A DNA stretch of 15,455 bases from JAJKJG01 sp036389455. GTDB taxonomy: Bacteria > Pseudomonadota > Alphaproteobacteria > Rhizobiales > Beijerinckiaceae. A program made the translations under genes and the position numbers. Under the pieces are notes generated by a model. That model made no database searches. It saw only the letters and a program-made list of their open reading frames with translations, and was not told where the DNA came from. Shown piece by piece: positions 7,146 to 14,199 of the stretch. The stretch spans positions 1-15,455 of the forward strand of contig DASVPW010000116.1 in assembly GCA_036389455.1 (NCBI GenBank), in the 5' to 3' direction. Positions within the stretch are counted from its first letter, which is position 1, and each line of letters begins with the position of its first letter.

Positions 7146-7361
7146 ATGACCACGGAAGAGATCCAGGAGCTGAACCGGGCGAGGGAAGGGCTTACGCGGC
7201 GGCGCGGGGCGCTTGCGCGGCTGATCGCCGGGAACGAGCTGCCCTCCGTCGAGAGCGCCGAGGAGCTCGCCAAGGTGCAGGCCGGCATCGAGGCCATCGA
7301 CCGCGCGCTCGCCGACGCGGGCCAGCCCTATCTCTCCCGCACCCTCGACGGCCGCGAATAG
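7146..7361 (+). CDS. Small charged helical protein of unknown function
   Basis: This 71-residue cytoplasmic protein has no signal peptide. The sequence is almost all helix-forming and charged: TEEIQELNRAREGLTRRRGALARL, then SAEELAKVQAGIEAIDRALADAG. This pattern is consistent with a helical hairpin or coiled coil. I recognise no named domain. Its stop (TAG, 7359-7361) abuts the ATG of the next gene without a gap, so it is very likely the first gene of the 7146-10681 operon. The Shine-Dalgarno is weak (GGGAAC about 6 nt upstream). The upstream 6977-7145 gap is a divergent promoter region with a perfect GCTAGCTAGC palindrome at 7110-7119 and a CACGC...GCGTG dyad at 7120-7135. Confidence 0.7.
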   Translation: MTTEEIQELNRAREGLTRRRGALARLIAGNELPSVESAEELAKVQAGIEAIDRALADAGQPYLSRTLDGRE

Positions 7362-7739
7362 ATGCGGGCCGGCAAGGGCTTCCGGGCTTTGCCGGCCGTG
7401 GGCCTCATGCTCCTCGGCGCAGCCGTGGCGGCGGCCCAAGGTCCGACAGCTCCCACGGCCCCCACGGTTCCCACGGTCCCGCGCGACACGCCCTATCAGG
7501 TCGCGCGCCGGCTGCTCCTCAGCCTCGGCTACGCCCCGGTCGCGCCCGCGCGGGCGCGCTGCGCCGAGGGGCGCGAGGAGATCTGCCGCGCCTACGGCGA
7601 GGTCGAGCGCTGCGCCGCCGACGGTCCCGCCCGCTGCCTCTTCCTGTGGGGGAAGGACGGGACGACGATCGAGGTCCAGACCCGCGGCCTCGACGACCTC
7701 ACGGTCGACCGCGTCCGCTGCCGCGCGGGGTGCGGATGA
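7362..7739 (+). CDS. Cysteine-rich secreted protein with PT(A/V) repeat linker, unknown function
   Basis: This 125-residue protein has a Sec signal peptide (about 1-25, ending AAVAAA). A short repeat PTAPTAPTVPTVP (28-40) follows, encoded by a 9-bp tandem repeat whose CCCACGG core recurs at 7452, 7461 and 7470. The mature domain (41-125) has six Cys (67, 75, 84, 92, 120, 124), which suggests three disulfides in the periplasm. No family is recognised. It begins directly after the stop of the previous small gene, and its own stop overlaps the ATG of the SDR gene (ATGA, 7736-7739), so all three are translationally coupled. The even Cys number and linker suggest a small folded exported domain on a flexible stem. 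Confidence 0.75.
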   Translation: MRAGKGFRALPAVGLMLLGAAVAAAQGPTAPTAPTVPTVPRDTPYQVARRLLLSLGYAPVAPARARCAEGREEICRAYGEVERCAADGPARCLFLWGKDGTTIEVQTRGLDDLTVDRVRCRAGCG

Positions 7740-8509
7740 CCTTCGACCTTTCCGGCAAGGTCGCCCTCGTCACCGGGGGCAACGGCGGCATCGGCCTCGG
7801 CATGGCGGAGGGCCTCGCCCGGGCCGGCGCCGACCTCGTGGTGTGGGGCTCGAACCCGCAAAAGCTCGCGCGCGCCGAGGCGGCGCTGACGGCGGCGGGG
7901 CGGCGGGTGCTGGCGCAGGCCTGCGACGTCGCCGACGAGGGCGAGGTCGAGGAGCGGTTCGCCGAGGCGCTCGCCGCCATGGGCCGCGTCGACGCCTGCT
8001 TCGCCAACGCCGGGGTGAGCCAGAAGCGGGCGGCCTTGCACGAGCTTTCGACCGGCGAGTGGCGGCGCGTGATGGCGGTCAACCTCGACGGGGCGTTCTT
8101 CACCCTGCGCGCCGCGGCCCGCCACATGGTGGCGCGCGCGAAGGCGGGCGATCCGGGCGGGCGCCTCGTCGCGGTCGCGAGCACCGCCGCCGTGCACGGC
8201 GCCGCCCGCGCCGCGGCCTACGCTGCGACGAAGGGCGCCCTCGTCGCCATGACGAAGGCGCTCGCGGTCGAGATGGCCCGCCACGGCGTCACCGCGAACG
8301 CGCTCCTGCCGGGCTGGATCGAGACCGGGATGACGGCGGCCGGCCTCGCCGACCCGAAGTTTACGGGGAACGTCCTGCCGCGCATCCCGATGCGCCGCTG
8401 GGGCGAGCCGCGGGACTTCGCCGGGATCGCGGTCTATCTTGCGAGCGACGAGAGCCGCTACCACACCGGCGACAGCTTCGTGGTCGACGGCGCCTACACG
8501 ATCTTCTGA
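7736..8509 (+). CDS. Short-chain dehydrogenase/reductase (classical SDR)
   Basis: This 257-residue NAD(P)H-dependent oxidoreductase has a Rossmann fold. The cofactor motif is TGGNGGIG (13-20), followed by D64 in CDVAD, NAG (91-93), Asn116, and the catalytic Ser149, Tyr162 and Lys166 (YAATK), with the normal 13-residue Ser-Tyr spacing. The C-terminal PGWIETGMT and YHTGDSFVVDGAYTIF motifs are typical of SDRs related to 3-oxoacyl-ACP reductases and glucose/gluconate dehydrogenases. WGSNP after the second strand suggests NADPH rather than NADH, but this is weak evidence. It overlaps the upstream gene by 4 nt and is followed 9 nt later by a MaoC hydratase, so a hydroxyacyl/enoyl-CoA substrate is plausible. 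The exact substrate is not readable from sequence. Confidence 0.92.
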   Translation: MTFDLSGKVALVTGGNGGIGLGMAEGLARAGADLVVWGSNPQKLARAEAALTAAGRRVLAQACDVADEGEVEERFAEALAAMGRVDACFANAGVSQKRAALHELSTGEWRRVMAVNLDGAFFTLRAAARHMVARAKAGDPGGRLVAVASTAAVHGAARAAAYAATKGALVAMTKALAVEMARHGVTANALLPGWIETGMTAAGLADPKFTGNVLPRIPMRRWGEPRDFAGIAVYLASDESRYHTGDSFVVDGAYTIF

Positions 8510-8518
8510 AGGACCCCC

Positions 8519-8977
8519 ATGTTCCTCGAGCTGCGCGTGCTCCACTTCGAGGACCTCTCGGTCGGCATGACCGAGACCCTGTCGAAGACGATCTCGTCGT
8601 CCGACGTGGTCGGCTTCGCCGAGGTGACCGGCGACCGCAACCCGATCCACCTGTCGCAGCACTTCGCGGCCAAGACCCCGTTCGGGACCCGCATCGCGCA
8701 CGGGCTCTACACCGCGAGCCTGATCTCGGCGGTGCTCGGCACGCGGCTGCCCGGGCCCGGCGCCGTCTACATCAGCCAGACCTTGAACTTCCGCGCGCCC
8801 GTGCGCATCGGCGACACCGTCGAGGTCGAGGTGACGGTCGCTGAGCTGATCCCCGAGCGCCGCCGCGCCCGCCTCGCCTGCCGCTGCTCAGTCGCCGGCG
8901 AGGTCGTCCTCGACGGCGAGGCCTGGGTCAAGGTGCCGTCCGGCGCGACCGAAGCCGCCGCCGCCGAGCGCCCGTAA
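8519..8977 (+). CDS. MaoC-family (R)-specific enoyl-CoA hydratase/dehydratase
   Basis: This 152-residue protein has a single hot-dog domain. The hydratase-2 motif is present: VTGDRNPIHL (36-45, with Asp39 and His44 the expected catalytic pair), then FGTRIAHGLYTASLIS (55-70). It is the length of PhaJ-type enzymes, which hydrate trans-2-enoyl-CoA to (R)-3-hydroxyacyl-CoA; many MaoC proteins act on other acyl-CoA thioesters. The C-terminal 15 residues are a low-complexity Ala/Glu tail. AAGGA sits 5 nt before the ATG and overlaps the stop of the SDR gene. The SDR-MaoC pair could interconvert 3-oxo-, 3-hydroxy- and enoyl-thioesters, for example in feeding polyhydroxyalkanoate or fatty-acid metabolism. 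This is inferred from context only. Confidence 0.9.
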   Translation: MFLELRVLHFEDLSVGMTETLSKTISSSDVVGFAEVTGDRNPIHLSQHFAAKTPFGTRIAHGLYTASLISAVLGTRLPGPGAVYISQTLNFRAPVRIGDTVEVEVTVAELIPERRRARLACRCSVAGEVVLDGEAWVKVPSGATEAAAAERP

Positions 8978-8990
8978 ACGGACCGTCGGG

Positions 8991-9620
8991 ATGGACGACG
9001 AAAGACGATTCCTGGCGGACGCGCGCGGCGTCATCCACGTCGGGGCGAACACGGGCCAGGAGCGGGACCTCTACGCGGCGCACCGGCTGCCGGTGGTCTG
9101 GATCGAGCCGATCCCGGAGGTCTTCGAGCGCCTGCGCCGGAACATCGGCGGCTACCCCGGGCAGCGTGCCTACCAGGCCTTGATCGCCGACGCGGACGGC
9201 CGGTCCTACACGTTCAACGTCGCCAGCAACGACGGCGAGTCGTCGTCCATCTTCGACCTTGCGGACCACCGCGACGTCTGGCCCGAGGTGTCCTACGACC
9301 GCCGCATCACGGTCGAGGGCATCACGCTCGCCTCGTTCGTCGAGCGGCACGGCATCGACATCGACGCCTTCGACACCCTCGTCCTGGACACGCAAGGGTC
9401 GGAGCTCATGGTCCTGCGCGGCGCCGAGAGCATCCTGCCCCGCATCGGGCAGGTCTGGACCGAGGCCGCCGACTTCGAGGCCTACCGGGACGGCGCCCGG
9501 CTCGAGGACATCGGCGAGTTCCTCTCCGCCCGCGGCTTTCGCGAGGCCCACCGGGCGGCGTTCGCGACGCGGCCGCAGGGCGGCGCCTACTACGACGTGC
9601 TCTATCGCCGCGAACGCTGA
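8991..9620 (+). CDS. FkbM-family SAM-dependent methyltransferase
   Basis: This 209-residue protein is of the FkbM family, class I methyltransferases that usually O-methylate sugars or polyketides. Motif I is VIHVGANTGQE (14-24), the acidic end of the second strand is VVWIEPIP (35-42), and the family-typical LVLDTQGSELMVLRGA (130-145) follows. The C-terminus (GAYYDVLYRR) completes the usual fold. It starts 13 nt after the MaoC gene and ends 4 nt before the DUF188 gene, so it is within the operon. No glycosyltransferase or polysaccharide genes are near, so the acceptor is unknown. Identification of the family is strong; specificity is unassigned. Confidence 0.9.
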   Translation: MDDERRFLADARGVIHVGANTGQERDLYAAHRLPVVWIEPIPEVFERLRRNIGGYPGQRAYQALIADADGRSYTFNVASNDGESSSIFDLADHRDVWPEVSYDRRITVEGITLASFVERHGIDIDAFDTLVLDTQGSELMVLRGAESILPRIGQVWTEAADFEAYRDGARLEDIGEFLSARGFREAHRAAFATRPQGGAYYDVLYRRER

Positions 9621-9624
9621 CGCG

Positions 9625-10098
9625 ATGCCCGGGAAGCCGATCGCGATCTACGTCGACGCCGACGCCTGCCCGGTGAAGGCGGAGGTCTACCGGGTCGCCG
9701 GGCGCCACGGCCTCAAGGTGTTCGTGGTCGCGAACGCGTTCATGGCGGTGCCGCGGGAGCCGTCCATCGAGCGCGTCACGGTCGGCGGCGGCTGCGACGC
9801 GGCGGACGACTGGATCGCCGAGCGGGCCTCGCGCGGCGACGTCGTGGTCACGGCCGACGTGCCGCTCGCCGCCCGCTGCGTCAAGGCCGGCGCCGCCGTC
9901 ATCGCGCCGAACGGGCGGACCTTCGACGAGGCCTCGGTCGGGATGGCGCTCGCGACCCGCAACCTGATGCAGGACCTGCGCGAGGCCGGCGCCGTCACCG
10001 GCGGCCCGAAGCCGTTCTCGCCCCGCGACCGCTCGGCCTTCCTGTCGGCCCTCGACCTCGCGGTCGTGCGCCTGAAGCGCGCCGGGTTCGGCTCCTGA
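9625..10098 (+). CDS. DUF188 / UPF0178 (YaiI/YqxD) family protein
   Basis: This 157-residue protein has the DUF188 family signature at its N-terminus (IAIYVDADACPVKAEVYRVA, 6-25). The internal VVTADVPLAARCVKAGA and IAPNGRTFDEASVGMALATRNLMQDLR segments, and GPKPFSPRDRSAFLSALD near the end, are also typical. The conserved aspartates (Asp11, Asp13, TAD) resemble a PIN-like nuclease centre, but no activity has been firmly shown for this family to my knowledge. The ATG at 9625 lies 4 nt after the FkbM stop, so translation is probably coupled. The length and start agree with the family. Confidence 0.93.
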   Translation: MPGKPIAIYVDADACPVKAEVYRVAGRHGLKVFVVANAFMAVPREPSIERVTVGGGCDAADDWIAERASRGDVVVTADVPLAARCVKAGAAVIAPNGRTFDEASVGMALATRNLMQDLREAGAVTGGPKPFSPRDRSAFLSALDLAVVRLKRAGFGS

Positions 10099-10111
10099 GG
10101 CGTTGACGGGC

Positions 10112-10681
10112 ATGAGCGACCTCGACCTCGACCGCCGCACCGGGTGGCCGGACGACCTGCGCCTCTACCTCGAGCGCTACCCCCGCGAGGTCTGGCCCGG
10201 CCACGCGAACCTCGGGGCGACGGCGCGGTTCTGGCTCGAGCGCCACGACATGTTCCGCGACCTCGGGGGCGCGCTGCAGAGCGCGACCGGCGAGTTCCGG
10301 GAGGGCCGGGTCGCGCTGCCCGCGTTCCGGTCCTGGTTCGCGCCGCGCCTGCGGTTCTTCCTGTCGCAGCTCCACGCCCACCACCGGATCGAGGACCTGA
10401 GCTATTTCCCCCTGTTCCGCGCGGCCGAGCCCCGCCTTCAGCGCGGCTTCGAGGTCCTGGAGCGCGACCACGAGGTCATCCACGGGACCCTCGCCCGCCT
10501 CGCCGAGGCGGCGAACGCCTTCCTGCGGGCCGAAGGTCCCGACGGCCTGCGCGCCCTCGGCGACGCCTACGCGCTTGCGACCGACGAGCTCCTGTCCGGC
10601 CTCGTGCGCCACCTCGCCGACGAGGAGGACCTGATCATCCCGCTCATCCTCGACCGCGGCGAGGACGAGCTCGGGATGTAG
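10112..10681 (+). CDS. Hemerythrin HHE-domain protein
   Basis: This 189-residue cytoplasmic four-helix protein has likely di-iron or haem ligands spaced as in the HHE domain: His88/His90/His91 with Glu94 (LHAHHRIEDLSYFP), His120 and His124 (ERDHEVIH), and His167 with Glu171 (RHLADEED). Such proteins bind O2 or NO, or sense iron and redox state. A more N-terminal His45 may add a ligand. I chose ATG 10112, with GAGG 11 nt upstream; a TTG at 10103 would lie only 2 nt from that GAGG and adds three residues. It is the last of the seven closely spaced genes. Which ligand or signal it binds cannot be told from the sequence. Confidence 0.88.
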   Translation: MSDLDLDRRTGWPDDLRLYLERYPREVWPGHANLGATARFWLERHDMFRDLGGALQSATGEFREGRVALPAFRSWFAPRLRFFLSQLHAHHRIEDLSYFPLFRAAEPRLQRGFEVLERDHEVIHGTLARLAEAANAFLRAEGPDGLRALGDAYALATDELLSGLVRHLADEEDLIIPLILDRGEDELGM

Positions 10682-10977
10682 AGTCTTCGCAGGCGCCGCC
10701 CGGCGGCTTCAAGGATCAGGGCCTGGAGTTCCAACTCGATCCTGTGGACAGGATTAACATGGGTTGTTTTTTCGATGAATTGACAGGGCAGCCACGAGTC
10801 GAGCGGGCCGCGTTAACCAAGAATGCGCCGGACCGACATCTTGGGCCGGGCGCTCGACTCGTCACTCATTGGAAACTATGCATAATGAGGACGCTCGGAA
10901 GACGAGGCGGGCCGTTTCGGCCGGATCGAAGCTCGCGCCGGGCCCGCGGGGTGTGTCGGACCGAGTAGGAGTGCTTG
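10682..10977. other. Intergenic region with AT-rich stretches and a dyad
   Basis: This 296-nt gap lies between the hemerythrin and CYTH genes. It contains a GCCGCC/GGCGGC stem just after the hemerythrin stop (10695-10707), and an AT-rich stretch with TTAACAT (10754-10760) and a T6 run (10767-10772). There is also a lone TTGACA (10780-10785) with no matching -10, and the dyad CTCATT-N13-AATGAG (10865-10889) enclosing ATGCAT. The dyad may be an operator for the CYTH gene. No ORF with coding character was seen. Confidence 0.5.
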
Positions 10978-11829
10978 ATGAAAACGGAGCGGACGTTCCT
11001 GATTGCTCCATCCCTCGTGCGGTTGATCCTGAGGGAGCGCCTGGTCAGCAAGACCGTCGTGGAAGGATATCTCGGGCCGGCGGGGGAGCGGACGCACTTC
11101 GTCCGGCTGGAGCCCAGCGGCTGCAACCTCGTCCTCCTGACCCAGACCTCCGAGGGGTCGTCCGAGCAGCGCACCAAGGTGCCGGGCACCCAGGCCGAGG
11201 CCCTGCTCGAGGTCTGCGCCGGCAAGATCGGCTACCGCCGCACCCACATCCGGGTCGGACCGGGCACGGAGGCGTTCCTCGACCGCTTCGAGGAGCCCGG
11301 CTCCCTCGACGTCCTCGTCCTCGAGTTCGAGCATCCGGCCGAGGCGCAGGTCTTCGCACCCCCCGGATGGTTCGGGCCCGAGGTGACGCAGGACCCGTCC
11401 TACCAGAAGGCGCGGATCGCGCTCTCCGGCCTGCCGGCCGCGGAGGATGTCGAGGTCACGAACGCCTCGGTGATCGCCCTCGTCGAGACGCTCGAGGCGG
11501 CGGCCGGCGCGCGCCAGACGGCCCATGCCGAGACGGCCGAGCCGCGCGCCGCCAGCAACGGCGGATCGCAGCCAGAGGTTCGGCCCGAGGCCCGGCCCGA
11601 GACGGTGCGCCCGGTCTTCGCCCTGCCCGAGCGTCCCGCCGCACCGGTGGTCCGCCCCGCGGCCTCGGCCGTGCCGCTCACGCCGGACCCGCGCTTCGAC
11701 GAGGTCCTGGCAGGCCTCACCGAAGCGCTCGAGACTGCCGGCGCCGGCCAGAACGGCTCGCCCGAAACGGCCGAGACCCCCGACGAGCCCGTCGAGGCCC
11801 GCCGGGCAGGATCGCGCAGCCGGCGCTAG
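10978..11829 (+). CDS. CYTH-fold protein with degenerate catalytic motif and disordered C-terminal tail
   Basis: This protein has 283 residues. The first about 155 residues fit the CYTH/triphosphate-tunnel fold: TERTFLIAPS at the start, ERTHFVRL, KIGYRRTHIRV (83-93), LDRFEEPGSLDVLVLEFEHP (101-120), and the family-typical WFGPEVTQDPSYQKARIAL (131-149). The tunnel's ExExK is altered: aligning on FL gives Lys2, Glu4 and Thr6 where Glu, Glu and Lys are expected. Other candidate tunnel residues (Lys83, Arg87/88, Glu116, Glu118) remain. From about 170 the sequence is Ala/Pro/Glu-rich and likely disordered, with PDPRFDEVLAGLTEALETA (237-255) as a possible short helix. ATG 10978 has AGGAG 6 nt upstream. 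It is convergent with the phosphate transporter pair. It may bind phosphate polymers or nucleotides without catalysis (inference). Confidence 0.75.
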   Translation: MKTERTFLIAPSLVRLILRERLVSKTVVEGYLGPAGERTHFVRLEPSGCNLVLLTQTSEGSSEQRTKVPGTQAEALLEVCAGKIGYRRTHIRVGPGTEAFLDRFEEPGSLDVLVLEFEHPAEAQVFAPPGWFGPEVTQDPSYQKARIALSGLPAAEDVEVTNASVIALVETLEAAAGARQTAHAETAEPRAASNGGSQPEVRPEARPETVRPVFALPERPAAPVVRPAASAVPLTPDPRFDEVLAGLTEALETAGAGQNGSPETAETPDEPVEARRAGSRSRR

Positions 11830-11840
11830 GAGGCGCCGGC
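11819..11840. terminator. GC-rich hairpin between convergent CYTH and Pit genes
   Basis: GCCGGCGC (11819-11826) and GCGCCGGC (11833-11840) form a perfect 8-bp stem around TAGGAG, and the loop contains the CYTH stop codon. It ends just before the Pit stop (11842). There is no T tract, so it is a possible shared 3' end structure rather than a classic intrinsic terminator. Confidence 0.5.
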
Positions 11841-11841
11841 C

Positions 11842-12846
11842 TCACCCGAACGCGCGGACGAGCCCGTAGAACGCCGCGCCGATCAGGGCGGCGGCGGGAA
11901 GCGTCAGGATCCAGGCCGTCACGATGCTGCTGGCGATGTTCCAGCGCACCGCCGAGACCTTGCGGGCGGCGCCGACGCCGACGATCGCGCCCGTGATGGT
12001 GTGCGTGGTCGAGACCGGGATGCCGAGCTCGGTCGCCGCGAACAGGGTGATGGCCCCGCCGGTCTCGGCGCAGAAGCCCTGCATCGGCGTCAGCCGCGTG
12101 ATCTTCGAGCCCATGGTGTGCACGATCCGCCAGCCGCCGAACAGCGTGCCGAGCCCCATGGCGGCCTGGCAGGCGAGCACCACCCACAGCGGCACGTGGA
12201 ACGTCGGACCGAGCATCCCCTGCGAATAGAGCAGCACGGCGATGATCCCCATGGTCTTCTGGGCGTCGTTGCCGCCGTGGCCGAGCGAATAGAGCGAGGC
12301 CGAGACGAACTGCAGCCAGCGGAACGCGGCGTCGACCGCGAACGGCGTCGCGCGCACGAAGATCCACGATACCAGGAGCACGAGCAGGAGCGCGAGGCAG
12401 AAGCCGGCGAACGGCGACAGGAAGATCGCCGCCGCGGTCTTGCCTAAGCCCGTCCAGACGATCGCCGAAAAGCCGGCCTTCGCGGTGCCCGCTCCGACGA
12501 GCCCGCCGATCAGCGCGTGCGAGCTCGACGACGGGATGCCGCCCCACCAGGTGATCAGGTTCCAGGCGATCGCGCCCATGAGGGCGCCGAAGATCACGGC
12601 GGGATCGATCACGCTCGCGGCGACGATCCCGGTCCCGATCGTCTGCGCGACGTGCAGCCCGAAGAACAGGAAGGCGATGAAGTTGAAGAACGCGGCCCAG
12701 AGCACGGCGTATCGCGGCCGCAGCACCCGGGTCGAGACGATGGTGGCGATCGAGTTCGCGGCGTCGTGCAGCCCGTTGAGGAAGTCGAACAGCAGCGCGA
12801 CCGCGACGAGGCCGACGATGAGCGGCAGGGCGAGGGCGGCGTCCAT
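11842..12846 (-). CDS. pit: Low-affinity inorganic phosphate transporter, PiT family
   Basis: This 334-residue inner-membrane protein of the PiT family imports metal-phosphate driven by the proton gradient. Both inverted-repeat signatures are visible: FDFLNGLHDAANSIATIVSTRVL near residues 20-42, and SLGHGGNDAQKTMGII in the second half. GGIPSSSSHALIGGLVGAG and its counterpart LGIPVSTTHTITGAIVGVG are the paired substrate loops. About ten hydrophobic segments are seen. The start is the ATG at 12846, 11 nt downstream of the DUF47 gene, so the two form an operon. No Pho box was recognised upstream of the pair. Identification is secure. Confidence 0.95.
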   Translation of the reverse strand: MDAALALPLIVGLVAVALLFDFLNGLHDAANSIATIVSTRVLRPRYAVLWAAFFNFIAFLFFGLHVAQTIGTGIVAASVIDPAVIFGALMGAIAWNLITWWGGIPSSSSHALIGGLVGAGTAKAGFSAIVWTGLGKTAAAIFLSPFAGFCLALLLVLLVSWIFVRATPFAVDAAFRWLQFVSASLYSLGHGGNDAQKTMGIIAVLLYSQGMLGPTFHVPLWVVLACQAAMGLGTLFGGWRIVHTMGSKITRLTPMQGFCAETGGAITLFAATELGIPVSTTHTITGAIVGVGAARKVSAVRWNIASSIVTAWILTLPAAALIGAAFYGLVRAFG

Positions 12847-12857
12847 CGTCGGGCCGG

Positions 12858-13502
12858 TCAGACGTGCTCGATCACGATGGCGTTGATCTCGTTCGCCACG
12901 TCCTCGAAGCGGTCGGCGACCTTCTCGAGGTGGGCGTATATCTCGTCGCCGACGAGGAAGCCCATCGCATTTCCGTTCCGGTGCGCCTCGTACAGACGCC
13001 GGCGGCCCTCGTCGTGGAGCTCGTCGGAGCGTTCCTCGAGCTGGACGATCGCCTCGGTGATGGCGTTGAGGCGCGCCACCTCCCGCCCGACCGAGCGCAG
13101 GAGCGGGACCGCCTCGACGGTGAGGTTCGCGGCCTTGACGATCAGGTCGCCCATCTCGCGCATCAGCGGGTCGAACTCGCGTACCTCGAACAGGGTGATG
13201 GCCTTGGCGGTCTGGTGCATCTGGTCGATGGCGTCGTCCATCGAGCCGATCAGGTCCTTGATGTCGCCGCGGTCGAAGGGTGTGATGAAGGTGCGCCGGA
13301 TCGCGGTCAGCACCTCGCGGGCGATCCCGTCGGCCTCCTCCTCGCGCTCGACGATGACGCGGCAGAAGCGCGGGACGGCCTCGCCGCCCTGGAGCAGCGC
13401 GCGCAGCGCCTCGGCGCCGGCGACGAGGGTCAGCGAATGCCGCTCGAACAGATCGAAGAAGCGCTCCTCCTTCGGCATGAGCGCCTGGAACCACCGAAGC
13501 AT
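12858..13502 (-). CDS. DUF47 / PhoU-like phosphate transport accessory protein
   Basis: This 214-residue, all-helical cytoplasmic protein is of the DUF47 (TIGR00153, PhoU-related) family that is habitually encoded just upstream of pit. Family features are FQALMPKEERFFDLFERHS at the N-terminus, FITPFDRGDIKDLIGSMDDAIDQMHQTAKAI in the middle and YAHLEKVADRFEDVANEINAIVIEH at the end. The acidic and Asp/Glu-rich helices match the metal-cluster surfaces of PhoU proteins. It is thought to regulate Pit or limit its activity. It precedes pit by 11 nt. The 215-nt gap to the divergent lipoprotein (13503-13717) should carry its promoter; only a possible TATAGC -10 (13565-13560) is visible. Confidence 0.95.
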   Translation of the reverse strand: MLRWFQALMPKEERFFDLFERHSLTLVAGAEALRALLQGGEAVPRFCRVIVEREEEADGIAREVLTAIRRTFITPFDRGDIKDLIGSMDDAIDQMHQTAKAITLFEVREFDPLMREMGDLIVKAANLTVEAVPLLRSVGREVARLNAITEAIVQLEERSDELHDEGRRRLYEAHRNGNAMGFLVGDEIYAHLEKVADRFEDVANEINAIVIEHV

Positions 13503-13717
13503 CGCCTTCTCCCGGCCTCGCCGCGCCCGTCAACCGCGGGGCCGCGGGCGGGGTTCCGGGCTATACCAGCTTGCGCGGAACGCCGCATGCCCGGCACGCT
13601 GCCTTGCGTCTCATGAGCCATGGATCCGGACAGTGGGTTGCCCGGACCGGCGGCGGGCCGTACCTTGCGCGCCGGCGCGAGGGGGCGCGGAACTTCCGGT
13701 CAGGCGGGGGCGGCTTC

Positions 13718-14164
13718 GTGACGAGGACCTTGACGACGCTGGCGCTCGGGATCGCGGCCTTGGGGCTCGCCGGCTGCAGCTTCAACCGCACCCCGAGCTT
13801 CGCGGTCGAGAGCCCGGTCGCGCAGATCCCGCCGGACTACCGCGGGCAGATCGTGGCCTGGGCGCGGCGCTACTACGCCGAGCCCGCGTCCGTGCGGTTC
13901 CTCGGGATCACCGACCCGGTGCCGGTCCGGGTCGCCGGGGGCATCGAGGTCTGGCTCGTCTGCGCCGAGCTCGACGCGCGCGAGCGCGGTGGGCCGTACA
14001 TGGGGCCGCGCCGGATCGCGTTCGGGCTCGCGCCCGGCGTGTTCTCGGCACCGATGGAACGCAGCAAGGTCGACCTCATGAACGAGGACTGCGACGCGCG
14101 GGCCCTCGCCTGGCGCGAATGGCGCGGAACCGAGGCGAGAGCGGAGCGTCGGCGGCGGGCCTAG
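13718..14164 (+). CDS. Small lipoprotein of unknown function
   Basis: This 148-residue protein has a lipoprotein signal: VTRTLTTLALGIAALGLAGC, lipobox LAGC with the lipidated Cys20. The mature part includes TPSFAVESPVAQIPPDYRGQIVAWARRYYAEP, then SVRFLGITDPVPVRVAGGIEVWLVCAELDARE, then GPYMGPRRIAFGL. Two more Cys could form a disulfide. The basic last 15 residues may be flexible. I set the start at the GTG at 13718 because it puts a normal n-region before the lipobox. Upstream in-frame ATGs (13571, 13613) would place about 35-50 residues ahead of the signal. GGGGGCGG upstream is a weak ribosome site. No family is recognised. It is convergent with rcdA (35-nt gap). Confidence 0.75.
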   Translation: MTRTLTTLALGIAALGLAGCSFNRTPSFAVESPVAQIPPDYRGQIVAWARRYYAEPASVRFLGITDPVPVRVAGGIEVWLVCAELDARERGGPYMGPRRIAFGLAPGVFSAPMERSKVDLMNEDCDARALAWREWRGTEARAERRRRA

Positions 14165-14199
14165 GAGCCTGGCCGGAACGAGCCGAAGGTCTGAGCCTT

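Noticed and set aside
7141..7149. Two-codon ORF (ATG GAA TGA) overlapping the start of the 7146 gene
   Set aside because: Too short to distinguish from chance; no ribosome site is placed for it.
13571..13717. N-terminal extension of the lipoprotein gene (ATG 13571 or 13613)
   Set aside because: It would put 35-50 residues before a good lipoprotein signal peptide; the GTG at 13718 gives a normal n-region and lipobox position.
13503..13717. Pho box upstream of the DUF47-pit operon
   Set aside because: No CTGTCAT-type direct repeats could be found in the gap.
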